A stretch of 63,407 bases of DNA from Gracilibacillus sp. YIM 98692. Its GTDB lineage: Bacteria; Bacillota; Bacilli; Bacillales; Amphibacillaceae. Under the pieces are notes generated by a model. It did not search any database. It had not been told where the DNA came from and saw only the letters and a list, made by a program, of their open reading frames with translations. Where the stretch lies: NCBI RefSeq assembly GCF_010993965.1, contig NZ_WIXM01000019.1, positions 1-63,407 on the forward strand, written 5' to 3'. This document shows, one piece after another, positions 21,324 through 30,107 of the stretch. A program made the translations under genes and the position numbers. Within the stretch, counting starts at the first letter, position 1; the number at the start of each line of letters is the position of its first letter.

Positions 21324-21446
21324 ATGGGCCACTTTTTTGCTTAAAGGGGTCACTTTCTTGAAAAAATGGGCCGCTTTTTTGGTTGAACGGCTCACTTATT
21401 AGAGGAAACAGGGCAGTATTTTCGTGAAACAGGTCACTTTTTAAAA
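21324..21446. repeat. Degenerate 21-bp-period array (CACTTT core), six units
   Basis: The core CACTTT or a variant starts at 21330, 21351, 21372, 21393, 21414 and 21435, exactly 21 bases apart each time. Units are preceded by GGG(C/T) or similar and are otherwise poorly conserved. It fills most of the 21250-21546 intergenic space between ydjO and the DUF624 gene; no ORF with a ribosome site is present there. Confidence 0.85.
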
Positions 21447-21567
21447 AGGATTACTCGCTTACCTTTTTCTTTTAAAAATTTAGGTTTATATTTATATGAT
21501 TCGGAAATAATGTAAATACAATAAAATCTATTGATAATCCAGTATTATGATTAAAGTGGGTGATTGG

Positions 21568-22203
21568 ATGAATCAATTGGAGTCAACGTTGTTTCGGGTT
21601 TTACATGTTTTTGCATCGTATCTTGCTATTCAGCTGTTATGGTTCTTTTTTTCCTTAGGGGTTGTGACCATCATTCCGGCGACATTAGCGATGTATGCGG
21701 TCATTTTAGATTGGAGTAGAAACGGAGTCGATATCATAGGTGTGTGGAGAAACTTTTTCCAATCCTTTCAGTTTTATTTTAAAAACACGCTATTAATCGC
21801 ACTAAACGTTGTCTTTGCAATTACACTATTTGTCATGTACGTCTCGGAAACCCCATTTTTCTTTGAGGGCAGCCACCTTTTTCTCCAAATAGGCTGGTGG
21901 TTTATGGTCAGCGTTTTTTTACTTACTTTAATTTCTATGGTGCCACTCGCGGTATCGTCGCATTTAAAAGGATTAAAACTATGGAAAAATGCTTGGATTG
22001 CTTCCTTAACGCTATTACCACAAGTTTTATTAATCGGAAGTATTGGCGGAATATTTGCACTGATTTCCGTTTACATTCCCATGGCATTTGTAGCAGCAAT
22101 TAGCGTATTTGCCTTTTTGCATGTTTCCATCTGGCAGCAAGGCATGAAAAAAATGCCTGAGGATTTCTTAGATGAGTGCTTATTTAAATATCGTTACAGG
22201 TAA
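21568..22203 (+). CDS. DUF624 (YesL-like) membrane protein
   Basis: Predicted 211-residue integral membrane protein of the DUF624/YesL family with about five hydrophobic segments, including AIQLLWFFFSLGVVTIIPAT near residue 25, the conserved start of the family. YesL relatives occur in carbohydrate-uptake clusters. The start at ATG 21568 follows GGGTGAT; an in-frame ATG at 21547 lacks a ribosome site. Monocistronic with its own terminator. Function unknown. Confidence 0.78.
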   Translation: MNQLESTLFRVLHVFASYLAIQLLWFFFSLGVVTIIPATLAMYAVILDWSRNGVDIIGVWRNFFQSFQFYFKNTLLIALNVVFAITLFVMYVSETPFFFEGSHLFLQIGWWFMVSVFLLTLISMVPLAVSSHLKGLKLWKNAWIASLTLLPQVLLIGSIGGIFALISVYIPMAFVAAISVFAFLHVSIWQQGMKKMPEDFLDECLFKYRYR

Positions 22204-22241
22204 CAAAAACCACGGAGAAAAAACTTTCTCCGTGGTTTTTT
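22204..22241 (+). terminator. Terminator of DUF624 gene
   Basis: AAAACCACGGAGAAA pairs with TTTCTCCGTGGTTTT around a four-base loop and ends in seven T residues. Confidence 0.92.
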
Positions 22242-22309
22242 TAACGTAGACAGAATTGCTTCTGCTAAGCCAATTTTTAGCTTCACTCACAATACTATGT
22301 GATCCCAAC

Positions 22310-23044
22310 TTAGATGGTATCGATCATTTCCCTGATACGTTTAGCGAATGTTACGGCTTCTTTCGTATCTCCATGCACACATATGGTATCAGCACGCAAT
22401 GAAACGATATTGCCTGAAGCAGTCTTCACTTTTCCTTTTGTTACCATATCATGTACTTGCTTTAGTGCTTGATCAGAGTCATGAACCACAGCATTTGGTT
22501 GAGAGCGGGGAGTTAACGTACCATCATCCTGATAGGTTCGGTCCGCAAACACTTCATGTGCGACCGTAAGGCTTGCTTTTTCCCCGGCACGAGTCAAATA
22601 ACTATTTGCTAAGCCATATAAAATGATCTGCTTATCAAAATCGTACACAGCTTGTACTATAGCTTCCGCCAGTTCCATTTGTTTACATGCCATGTTATAT
22701 AAAGCACCATGAGGCTTCACATGATGTAATTTCACATCTTGAGATTGTGCAAAAGCGTTCAATGCACCTATTTGATAAAGCATTAAATCATATACATCAT
22801 CAGGGTTCATATCCATTTTACGTCTGCCAAACCCCTGTAAATCTGGGAATCCAGGATGTGCTCCGATTTGAACATGATGTTGTTTTGCTAATTGCACTGT
22901 TTCTGCCATAGTACGGTAATCGCCGGCATGAAACCCACAAGCGATATTCACACTGTCGACGAATGGAATAATAGCCTGATCATTTCCCATTTTGTAGGAG
23001 CCATAACTTTCTCCTAAGTCACAATTTAGTTCAATAGAAGTCAA
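22310..23044 (-). CDS. pxpA: 5-oxoprolinase subunit PxpA (LamB/YcsF family)
   Basis: Predicted 244-residue LamB/YcsF protein, the A subunit of the PxpABC ATP-dependent 5-oxoprolinase that opens pyroglutamate to glutamate. It begins IELNCDLGESYG, with NIACGFHAGDYRTM near 32 and LHHVKPHGALYN near 103, the diagnostic blocks. Length is usual for the family (about 250). It lies three bases downstream of pxpC and is last in the operon pxpB-pxpC-pxpA. Confidence 0.92.
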   Translation of the reverse strand: MTSIELNCDLGESYGSYKMGNDQAIIPFVDSVNIACGFHAGDYRTMAETVQLAKQHHVQIGAHPGFPDLQGFGRRKMDMNPDDVYDLMLYQIGALNAFAQSQDVKLHHVKPHGALYNMACKQMELAEAIVQAVYDFDKQIILYGLANSYLTRAGEKASLTVAHEVFADRTYQDDGTLTPRSQPNAVVHDSDQALKQVHDMVTKGKVKTASGNIVSLRADTICVHGDTKEAVTFAKRIREMIDTI

Positions 23045-23047
23045 TTT

Positions 23048-24007
23048 TTACTCCCCCCATTTTTGACATAAGGTTAATTTTATTGCTTTAAGTTGATCAT
23101 TCTGCTTTTGTTTAGCCTTTAGTGCATCATCAATGGAACATTCTTTAAATCGAAAAGGAATACCAGGTTTTGATTGACTTAGTTTTGGTAAATCAGCTTG
23201 AATGACTTGTCCGATTTTCGGATAACCTCCTGTTGGTTGTCCATCAGCCATGAGAACGATCGGCTGTCCGTCAGGCGGGACCTGAATAGCTCCAAAGCTT
23301 GTGGCTTCTGTTAATAATTGTTTATCGTTAGCAAATGGCACAGCCGTTCCTTTTAACCGATATCCCATTCGATTGGATTGCGTAGTAGTTTGCCATGAAT
23401 GGGATTCAAAGTCCATCTTGGCTTCATCGTTAAACCATTCAGATTGAGCCCCTTTGATATAGCGGATAACTGGTTCTGTTTTAGTGAAATAGTGAAACAA
23501 GCTAGGATTTACTCTCCAATTCACTGGTGCCGCTTCGACCGATTCTTTTAATGGAATACGATCTCCCACTTCCAATTTCCTACCTAGCATTCCTTTCCAT
23601 TCAGCACGTACGATTGTACTTTTGCTTCCAAGAATTGGAGTTATATCAAATCCTCCTTTTACAGCTAAGTAACAGTACAGTCCTTCTTTGGTTGTTCTAA
23701 ACTGCAAAATATCACCAGCAGACACGGATATAGGTTGACCTCTTGGAATGGGCTTATCGTTTATATTACCTCCCATATCGGCTCCTGTAATGACGATTGT
23801 TGCTTGATCGGTAAAACGGATCGTTGGTCCAAGAAAGCTCATTTCCATAACCGCTTCGTTTTCTTGATTTCCAACTAAAATATTAGCTACCTGCATCGCG
23901 AAGGAGTCCATTGCTCCGCTTACTGGAAATCCTTTGGAACGGTAACCGAATCGTCCTAAATCTTGTATGGTTGTATATAGTCCTTCTTCAATCATTTCAA
24001 GAGTCAT
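23048..24007 (-). CDS. pxpC: 5-oxoprolinase subunit PxpC (biotin-dependent carboxyltransferase family)
   Basis: Predicted 319-residue C subunit (KipA/AHS2 family) of 5-oxoprolinase. Readable blocks are TTIQDLGRFGYRSKGFPVSG near residue 11, NEAVMEMSFLGP near 50 and NRMGYRLKG near 215, followed by the GGYPKIGQVIQADLPKL segment near 265. Its start overlaps the end of pxpB by four bases, which implies translational coupling. In B. subtilis the homologues KipI/KipA were first known from KinA control; here no kipR regulator is linked, so the metabolic role is more likely. Confidence 0.9.
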   Translation of the reverse strand: MTLEMIEEGLYTTIQDLGRFGYRSKGFPVSGAMDSFAMQVANILVGNQENEAVMEMSFLGPTIRFTDQATIVITGADMGGNINDKPIPRGQPISVSAGDILQFRTTKEGLYCYLAVKGGFDITPILGSKSTIVRAEWKGMLGRKLEVGDRIPLKESVEAAPVNWRVNPSLFHYFTKTEPVIRYIKGAQSEWFNDEAKMDFESHSWQTTTQSNRMGYRLKGTAVPFANDKQLLTEATSFGAIQVPPDGQPIVLMADGQPTGGYPKIGQVIQADLPKLSQSKPGIPFRFKECSIDDALKAKQKQNDQLKAIKLTLCQKWGE

Positions 24008-24687
24008 GTTACAGTCTCCTTGCTTTGATATTGTTGAAAAGTATACTTGTTGATCGGATAAAAGGAAACCGTGTCTCCCGCTTTCATTAATGTAGGTTCT
24101 TTTTTATACAAGTGGAGCAGTGAAACAGGAGAACGGCCAACAACTTGCCAGCCTCCTGGGGATGTGCTTGGATACATCCCTGTTTGCTCTCCCGCAATAC
24201 CAACAGATCCTTTTGGTACTTCGAGTCTCGGCTTATCCTTTCTCGGTGTAGCGATATTCGTATCCATTCCACTTAAAAAAGGAAAACCTGGTGAAAAACC
24301 AAGAAAGGAAACCGTATACGTATTGTTCGTGTGTTTTTGTATTACTTCTTCAATGCTAAGGTCATGATATTTTGCCACAAATGACAGGTCAGGAGCATAC
24401 TCTTTTTCATAGCAAACAGGAATATTATGGTGTGTTCCTTGCTTTTGCTGTTCTAAAGGCTCTTGTAAAAGTTTTGTAAGATAATCTTGAATTTCTTGAT
24501 GTGATAGATAGATCCAATCAAAGTAAACAGTCAATGTGGTATAACCGAGCACAGATTCTATTACTCCGTGTGGTGAATCTTGCTCGATTTTTTTATGTAA
24601 AGCGATCAATCTTTGAGTTGTTTCGGCTGTAAAATGTTCTGTTAGTTGAAGCATAACCGCATTTTCAGAAATATAAAAGAATTGCAT
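24004..24687 (-). CDS. pxpB: 5-oxoprolinase subunit PxpB (KipI/AHS1 family)
   Basis: Predicted 227-residue B subunit of 5-oxoprolinase. The C-terminal AHS1 region holds SFLGFSPGFPFLSG near 130, RLEVPKGSVGIAGEQTGMYP near 155 and PGGWQVVGRSP near 178, all characteristic. It is the first gene of the three-gene operon; the 240 bases upstream toward the chemoreceptor gene hold both promoters but no recognisable operator. Confidence 0.92.
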   Translation of the reverse strand: MQFFYISENAVMLQLTEHFTAETTQRLIALHKKIEQDSPHGVIESVLGYTTLTVYFDWIYLSHQEIQDYLTKLLQEPLEQQKQGTHHNIPVCYEKEYAPDLSFVAKYHDLSIEEVIQKHTNNTYTVSFLGFSPGFPFLSGMDTNIATPRKDKPRLEVPKGSVGIAGEQTGMYPSTSPGGWQVVGRSPVSLLHLYKKEPTLMKAGDTVSFYPINKYTFQQYQSKETVT

Positions 24688-24928
24688 GCTTCTTCATCCT
24701 TTCCATTTAAGGTCACAACACTATATCTATTCTATCGGAAAATAACCAAACTGAAAAATTATCTAGCATAAAGCAGTTGAATTTTGGAATTTAAGTGACT
24801 TTAGTCCTTTTATATGTTTAAATACAGGTCTAAAAGACTACTTTATTAAATAGAAATGATGAAAAAGACATGTTAAAATATACTCATGTCGAAAAAGCGT
24901 GTAACTATTAATCTTAGGAGGAACAACG

Positions 24929-26644
24929 GTGAAAAAACTTACAAGTAAATTTTCGTTTCGCAATGTCCGAGTAGGGACAAAGTATGGAATTATTCTAAGT
25001 ATTGTTTTAGCATTATTCGTTATTTCAGGTGTTCTCGTTTCTATTCTACTGAATAATGTCGATTCAGAAATGGAAGCAATGGAAAGACGCGGGGACCGAG
25101 CAATCGATGTGGCAGAAATGGGCTCACTGATCCGGGCTAAATCCATTCGAGCATTTCAATATTTAAATGAACCAGATTCTAACTTAGTTGAGGAATATAA
25201 TGAGCGTAAAGCATTATTTGAGGAGTTAGAAGCAGAAGTTAAGCCTAAAATGAACACAGAAGAAGAAAAAGATATGTTTGCTATTATCGTTAAGTTAGAT
25301 GATCAATTAAACCAAAAATTTGAAGAATTAGTAAGTTATATGGATCAAGGCGAACAGGCAGTTGCTAAAACGGTAGCGAGACAAGCAGACACTGCTCAAT
25401 GGGAAGCGGTTCAACAATTAACGGCATTAAATGAATTAGTCAATGAGCAAAGAGATACTGCCGTTACTAAGGCAAAGCAAAGTCAGACAACAGCGTTTTA
25501 CGTATTAGTAGCGGCAATTTTGATCTCTGTTATTATTAGTATTGTGTTAGTTACTATTGTGAATCGATTGATTTCACGAAACTTAAATCAAGTGGTGGAA
25601 ACTAGTAATCAAATTGCAGAAGGAAATTTAAGAACAGAAGATATCAGCTATCAGAGTAAAGATGAAATTGGTCAGTTAGCTATGGCTGTGAACGTCATGA
25701 AAGAAAATTTAAGGTTAATGATAGAGAAGGTATCCTCTGTTTCAAATACGGTTAGTGCGCAAAGTGAAGAGCTAACTCAATCGGCAAGTGAGGTAAGAAC
25801 AGGGACAGAACAAATTGCGACAACAATGCAAGAGTTAGCATCAGGTTCGGAAACACAAGCTAATCATGCAGGGGATGTAGCTTCGCAAATGAGCGAGCTT
25901 ACCACCAAAGTAACAGAAGCAAATAATAATGGGGAAAATATTAAGAAGGCTTCCGGTGATGTTCGTACGTTAACAGAAGATGGTCAAGAAATGATGTCGA
26001 CTTCTGTCCATCAAATGAATCGTGTTAATGAAATTGTTCAAGATTCCGTAACGAAAGTACAAGGTTTAGATACACAAACAAAAGAAATATCTAAATTAGT
26101 TTCTGTGATCAAAGATATTGCAGAACAAACTAATTTACTAGCGTTAAATGCAGCAATTGAGTCAGCACGTGCCGGAGAGCATGGTAAAGGTTTTGCTGTA
26201 GTAGCTGATGAAGTAAGAAAGCTAGCAGAGCAAGTAGCAAATTCTGTTACGGATATTACGGAAATTGTCAACAATATTCAGTCTGAGTCCTCTCTTGTAA
26301 CCAATTCTTTAGAGGAAGGTTATACAGAGGTGGAGCATGGAACAGAGCAAGTAGAAAAAACAGGAAAAACATTTGAGCGTATCAATCAAGCAATCAATGA
26401 GATGGCAACAAATATCCAGACTGTTACTGGAAATTTAACTGAAATTACATCAAGCACTAATGAGATCAATTCGTCTGTAGAAGAGATTGCATCGATTTCA
26501 GAAGAATCCGCAGCAGGAGTAGAGCAAACTTCCGCATCTGCCCAGCAAGCAAGCAGTTCCATGGAAGAAGTATCCGAAAACTCAGACGAGCTCGCTAAAT
26601 TAGCAGAAGAATTAAATAGTCTAGTAGCACAATTTAAAATATAA
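24929..26644 (+). CDS. Methyl-accepting chemotaxis protein
   Basis: Predicted 571-residue transmembrane chemoreceptor. Membrane segment 1 is at about 20-40, a helical four-helix-bundle-type extracellular domain (about 41-185) follows, then membrane segment 2 (about 187-209), a HAMP linker (210-265) and a long coiled-coil signalling domain whose hairpin tip reads [18 protein letters not shown] near 398, the CheA/CheW-binding site. It starts at GTG after TAGGAGG. The extracellular domain is rich in Glu/Gln and gives no ligand. No sigma-D promoter could be read before it. It fits the motility genes further on. Confidence 0.92.
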   Translation: MKKLTSKFSFRNVRVGTKYGIILSIVLALFVISGVLVSILLNNVDSEMEAMERRGDRAIDVAEMGSLIRAKSIRAFQYLNEPDSNLVEEYNERKALFEELEAEVKPKMNTEEEKDMFAIIVKLDDQLNQKFEELVSYMDQGEQAVAKTVARQADTAQWEAVQQLTALNELVNEQRDTAVTKAKQSQTTAFYVLVAAILISVIISIVLVTIVNRLISRNLNQVVETSNQIAEGNLRTEDISYQSKDEIGQLAMAVNVMKENLRLMIEKVSSVSNTVSAQSEELTQSASEVRTGTEQIATTMQELASGSETQANHAGDVASQMSELTTKVTEANNNGENIKKASGDVRTLTEDGQEMMSTSVHQMNRVNEIVQDSVTKVQGLDTQTKEISKLVSVIKDIAEQTNLLALNAAIESARAGEHGKGFAVVADEVRKLAEQVANSVTDITEIVNNIQSESSLVTNSLEEGYTEVEHGTEQVEKTGKTFERINQAINEMATNIQTVTGNLTEITSSTNEINSSVEEIASISEESAAGVEQTSASAQQASSSMEEVSENSDELAKLAEELNSLVAQFKI

Positions 26645-26717
26645 GGCTCTATTAGTATCGTGTGATGTTTAATGCGACAGTTGACCAAAACAGCGACGTA
26701 GCATTTGGTCAGTGTGT

Positions 26718-26842
26718 AAATACCGCTTCAGAAATATACTTCGCTTTCCGCGGGCTCGCACTGAGCCTCCTCGCTCGTTCCTCACTGCGGGGTCTCACCG
26801 TCTTCGCTGTTCCCGCAGGAGTCTACGTATATTTCTTCCGCT
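26718..26842 (+). repeat. GC-rich palindromic intergenic element, copy A
   Basis: It carries the hallmark CGCTTTCCGCGGGC (26742-26755) and TCCCGCAGGAGTC near 26811-26823. The outer arms GAAATATAC (26731-26739) and GTATATTTC (26827-26835) are complementary. It lies in the 590-base space between the chemoreceptor and the exporter, which contains only repeats and a terminator. Confidence 0.85.
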
Positions 26843-26894
26843 AATGTGTAATGAAAATTTTGAATTTTTTTTACTTCAAACGAGTACCAATCCA

Positions 26895-27083
26895 AGCTGC
26901 GGAAAAATGCGAGACTCCTGTGGGAAAGGAACAGTCTGAAGACCCCTCGGGCGAGCGTTTTTTGCTCGTGAGGAGGCTGAAGCGTTCCCCACGGCAAAGA
27001 AGACACTGCGAAAGCGACCAAAGGAAGCTTGAGTAGATGTCGCACTTGTGCCCTTGGGTGAAAGCGAGTGTTTTTCCGCAGCG
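26895..27083 (-). repeat. GC-rich palindromic intergenic element, copy B (composite)
   Basis: Reversed relative to copy A. Outer arms GCTGCGGAAAAA (26896-26907) and TTTTTCCGCAGC (27071-27082) pair over 12 bases, with wobble pairs further in. The interior has GACTCCTGTGGG, CTGAAGACCCC and a small CGAGC/GCTCG hairpin with a T-rich loop. Its right part (about 27030-27070) matches a second end type also seen near 33440-33480 (CTCGCTTTCACCCAAGGGCA in reverse complement). Confidence 0.8.
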
Positions 27084-27191
27084 ACGATTAAGCACTCATC
27101 TTTAAACGAGTGGATGGAAAGTATTTATAAGTTATTGCGCAAGAAGTATTAATATTTTGAAATAAAGCCAAATTTTAATATACTATGACAT

Positions 27192-27227
27192 AAAAAACCG
27201 GGTTGTTTTGAAGCAACCCGGTTTTTG
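27192..27227 (-). terminator. Terminator downstream of the exporter gene
   Basis: AAAAACCGGGTTG pairs with CAACCCGGTTTTT around an eight-base loop, with A/T runs on both sides. It sits five bases past the minus-strand stop. Confidence 0.9.
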
Positions 27228-27232
27228 CTGTA

Positions 27233-28264
27233 TTAAATTTGGTCTTTCTTTTTCAGTATCTCTTCGATGAGATTGTAAATGGATAACAACTCATATAAAA
27301 TAATAATTTCTGGTGTAAATAAGGAACCTTCCGTTTTATTTTGCGGTCGTTTGCTTTCCCAAAACTGATTCATTAAAACCTTGACTTGTTGGCGATAAGC
27401 ACTCGCCTTATAATCATCAGGGTGTTTCATAAAGGAAACTAAGGTCTCGACCATCTTTACAATGTCTTGACATTCTGATCTAGACCAACACACAGAATTA
27501 ATCGGTGTATTTAATAAATTGCCAATATGATAATGGACTAAACGAAATTGCGTCAAGGCTCGTTTTTCTTGGGCAAATAATTTTTTTGTTTCCGTATCAA
27601 GGTGATGATACTTTGCTTCTCCCTCTTGAAATTCTAACAGCTTTTCCGTTTTATTAAGGGTTACCCTTAGATCAGCAAACCGCTTTTCGATCTCCCTCTT
27701 ATTTGTCATTCCATCCTTCATAATTAACTGTTTCATAATCATTTCGAGTTCTTCGCCCGTTTTTTTCAATAACCCTTCTAAATTAGTGGAGATAGTCTTC
27801 GTATAATTTGGTGGCAGTACGAACATATTGACGAGGGTCGAAACAATCAACCCAATGGTGGTTGTACCAAGTCTAATAATAAAGGAAAACAATAAGTTTG
27901 TGTGAATCACTTCAATCATGGCAACGGAAGTTAACGTTGCAACGAGAAGACCTACATGTAATCCTAATCGATAGCATGTAATAATGGTACATAGTGCTGC
28001 CAACGTATATGTAAGCGGTGAGTCTTCGAAAAAATAAATAAATAATACCGCATAGCCCGATCCAATAGCGGATGCTGGGAAACGTATTAACCCTTTTTTA
28101 ATGGAAGAGGCTACAGTTGGTTCGATGGTGATAATCGCTGTTATAACAGCAAATACGGCAGGCCAATCTAATAATTGACAAATAAAGGATGTTAGGAAAA
28201 CGGCTAAAGCTGTTTTGATGACTCGTCTACCTGCAATACGGAAAGGCCACTTTATGTATTTCAT
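27233..28264 (-). CDS. FUSC/aromatic-acid-exporter family membrane protein
   Basis: Predicted 343-residue protein of the ArAE_1/DUF939 type. The start at 28264 is chosen because GTAGGGAGA lies about ten bases upstream; the in-frame ATG at 28327 would add a cysteine-rich tail without homology to the family. The N-terminal half has about five membrane segments, including a VITAIITIEPTVASSIKKG block near residue 40; the C-terminal half (about 150-343) is a charged helical cytoplasmic domain. Relatives are proposed efflux proteins for aromatic acids. A consensus cre site lies upstream. Confidence 0.8.
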   Translation of the reverse strand: MKYIKWPFRIAGRRVIKTALAVFLTSFICQLLDWPAVFAVITAIITIEPTVASSIKKGLIRFPASAIGSGYAVLFIYFFEDSPLTYTLAALCTIITCYRLGLHVGLLVATLTSVAMIEVIHTNLLFSFIIRLGTTTIGLIVSTLVNMFVLPPNYTKTISTNLEGLLKKTGEELEMIMKQLIMKDGMTNKREIEKRFADLRVTLNKTEKLLEFQEGEAKYHHLDTETKKLFAQEKRALTQFRLVHYHIGNLLNTPINSVCWSRSECQDIVKMVETLVSFMKHPDDYKASAYRQQVKVLMNQFWESKRPQNKTEGSLFTPEIIILYELLSIYNLIEEILKKKDQI

Positions 28265-28354
28265 TTTAAAAATCTCCCTACAATTGCTTCTCATACATAG
28301 TATAACAAAACAAAAAAAGTGTACCATCTAAAAATTTAAAATTTTTAAAAATAT

Positions 28355-28369
28355 TTGTAAACGCTTTCT
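28355..28369. promoter_or_regulatory. Consensus cre (CcpA-binding) site
   Basis: TTGTAAACGCTTTCT fits the consensus WTGNAANCGNWNNCW at every position. It lies between the divergent exporter and IDEAL-domain genes. For the plus-strand gene it overlaps the likely -35 (TTTCTT 28365, 17-base spacer, TAAAAT 28388), so CcpA binding would repress. Confidence 0.7.
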
Positions 28370-28443
28370 TATTTACTGCATATGATGTAAAATAAGAAGT
28401 ATATTTCAGACGGGAAGATAGCAAAACACGTGGAGGTGTCTAA

Positions 28444-28887
28444 ATGCTTTCAATTAAGTTGTTTAAACCGTATTACGTGAAAGAAGAAGGCGAATATATT
28501 CGAGTGGTTTTAGCTTATCAATATTTTTCACTACTAATGGATGACGAAGTATATCAATTTGTTCCACTAGAAGGAAGAGAAATTCGAATTCATCGTGAGA
28601 CACAAGAAATAGAAAATAAAGATGCCGTATTTGTATTCCAAAAGGGAAAGCGATATAACCGAATTGTTTTATCTGATTTAATGAAAATAAAAGAATTTCA
28701 ACAACACCTAAATACGATATTAAGCCCATATACTGTCATGCAGCAATCTCAAGAAAAAGAACATCAAATCAATGATGTGATTATTGAATTAGAACGACAT
28801 AATTTATTGCGATTAATAGATCGTGCCTTAGATGAACAAAATAAAGAAGACTTTTACTTCTATACATCCATTCTAAATAAAATGTAA
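28444..28887 (+). CDS. IDEAL-domain protein
   Basis: Predicted 147-residue protein. The C-terminal part, LIDRALDEQNKEDFYFYTS (about 121-139), matches the short IDEAL motif found in small Bacillales proteins. The N-terminal 100 residues form a beta-rich domain without recognised relatives. CGTGGAGGTG lies before the ATG. A cre site in the promoter suggests repression on preferred sugars. Molecular role unknown; IDEAL domains are thought to mediate protein contacts. Confidence 0.7.
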   Translation: MLSIKLFKPYYVKEEGEYIRVVLAYQYFSLLMDDEVYQFVPLEGREIRIHRETQEIENKDAVFVFQKGKRYNRIVLSDLMKIKEFQQHLNTILSPYTVMQQSQEKEHQINDVIIELERHNLLRLIDRALDEQNKEDFYFYTSILNKM

Positions 28888-28900
28888 TAAAGAGAGATAA

Positions 28901-29020
28901 TGGTGTCACTTTAAAGTGGATTCGAGCCACTTTTGATAGGACTCGCGCCACTATTAAGCACTTTTGAGCCACTTTTTATAAGAAACGCGCCACTTTTAGG
29001 CGTTTCGAGCCACTTTTTAT
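28901..29020. repeat. Degenerate 21-bp-period array (GAGCCACTTTT core), six units
   Basis: CACTTT or CACTAT starts at 28907, 28928, 28949, 28970, 28991 and 29011, intervals 21, 21, 21, 21 and 20. Units 2-6 are preceded by GAGC or GCGC. The core is the same as in the array at 21330. It starts 20 bases after the IDEAL gene stop. Confidence 0.88.
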
Positions 29021-29034
29021 ATTAACAAAAACTT

Positions 29035-29083
29035 AGAGCTGCCTTATAGTGTGAAATTTTATCTGACACTATGAGATAGCTCT
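29035..29083. terminator. Nested inverted repeat, possible terminator
   Basis: AGAGCT (29035-29040) pairs with AGCTCT (29078-29083) and the inner ATAGTGT (29046-29052) with ACACTAT (29066-29072). Only a weak T-rich stretch follows. Confidence 0.5.
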
Positions 29084-29190
29084 TCTTTACCCTATCAGCA
29101 TTTATATCGTGTTACAGATGAAGGGAATTCGACGTAGATACCACGATAAGGAAGATAGATAAGAGCAACTACGTCTCTGACTTCGCTAAA

Positions 29191-29216
29191 AGCTCGTCAA
29201 TCGACGAGTTTTCTTT
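29191..29216 (+). terminator. Hairpin with T-run in the leader of the SDR gene
   Basis: CTCGTC (29193-29198) pairs with GACGAG (29203-29208) around AATC and runs into TTTTCTTT. It lies about 60 bases before the SDR start. A larger GACGTAG/CTACGTC inverted repeat (about 29131-29175) lies just upstream, so 29100-29220 could be a structured leader. No known riboswitch class could be recognised. Confidence 0.5.
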
Positions 29217-29277
29217 ATCGCTCGATTTTTTTAGTTTCATTTTGTAAAATGAAGGATAGAGAAGGGAGGAGAGTTGA

Positions 29278-30063
29278 ATGGATTTAGGACTAAAAGGAAA
29301 ATCGGTTATTGTCACGGCAGCTAGCAAAGGATTAGGGAAAGCATGTGCGCTTACTTATGCACAAGAGGGAGCACATGTACTTATTGCAAGCCGAGATGAG
29401 AAACAGTTAGTACAAGCTGTCACAGATATCAAACAAGCCTCAGGAAACGATCATATTCATCACGTTGTCTGTGATGTGAGAAAAGAAAAAGATATACAGA
29501 ATATGGTGGAAAAAGCAGTGGAAAAAAATGGCAAGGTAGATGTTTTGGTCAATAATACCGGTGGCCCGCCAGCTGGAAGTTTTTCTGACTTTGCCGATAG
29601 TGATTGGCAAAATGCTTTTGAGTTGTTGCTGCTAAACGTTATTCGTACAGTTCGAGGTGTCATGCCAGTTATGAAAGAGCAGCAATTTGGCCGTATTGTC
29701 AACATTACATCAAGTTCGATGAAACAGGCATTAGATAACCTGCTATTATCCAATACGTTTCGTCCTGCTATCGTAGGTTTATCAAAAAGCTTAGCACAAG
29801 AGCTTGCACCATCCAATATATTAATAAACTCTGTAGGACCGGGCACCATTCAAACAGATCGTATTTTAGAGTTATTTGAAAAAAGAGCAGATACAAAGTC
29901 TGTGGAAGAACAAGTAAAAGAAGCAGGGAGTCACATTCCAATTGGGAGGATAGGGACACCTGAAGAATTTGCGAAAGCTATCGTGTTCTTTGGCTCGCCC
30001 GCTAATACATATATTACTGGACAAACGTTAATCGTTGATGGTGGATCCGTGAAGGCGTTGTAG
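29278..30063 (+). CDS. Short-chain dehydrogenase/reductase with atypical active site
   Basis: Predicted 261-residue SDR. The cofactor loop TAASKGLGKA (about 13-22) and NNTGGPP near 92 are present, and the C-terminus TYITGQTLIVDGGSVKAL is classical. Aligned on the flanking ITSSS and GLSKSLA blocks, the usual catalytic Tyr is Ser and the Lys is Arg (SNTFR in place of YxxxK). A subgroup of Bacillales SDRs appears to share this, so it may be an active variant or a non-catalytic protein. GGGAGGAGAG precedes the ATG. It is 45 bases upstream of the Gfo/Idh gene, a probable operon. Confidence 0.82.
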   Translation: MDLGLKGKSVIVTAASKGLGKACALTYAQEGAHVLIASRDEKQLVQAVTDIKQASGNDHIHHVVCDVRKEKDIQNMVEKAVEKNGKVDVLVNNTGGPPAGSFSDFADSDWQNAFELLLLNVIRTVRGVMPVMKEQQFGRIVNITSSSMKQALDNLLLSNTFRPAIVGLSKSLAQELAPSNILINSVGPGTIQTDRILELFEKRADTKSVEEQVKEAGSHIPIGRIGTPEEFAKAIVFFGSPANTYITGQTLIVDGGSVKAL

Positions 30064-30067
30064 TTTT

Positions 30068-30081
30068 TGAAAACGTTCTAA
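30068..30081. promoter_or_regulatory. cre-like site between SDR and Gfo/Idh genes
   Basis: TGAAAACGTTCTAA differs from the cre consensus at one position. It lies just after the SDR stop and could act as a roadblock or control an internal promoter. Confidence 0.4.
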
Positions 30082-30107
30082 TTTTTAAAAAGGGGGAGAG
30101 AGTACAT

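Noticed and set aside
26662-27095. Small ORFs in the chemoreceptor-exporter gap
   Set aside because: Several 60-87-residue frames exist on both strands, but they lie wholly in the palindromic repeat copies and lack ribosome sites.
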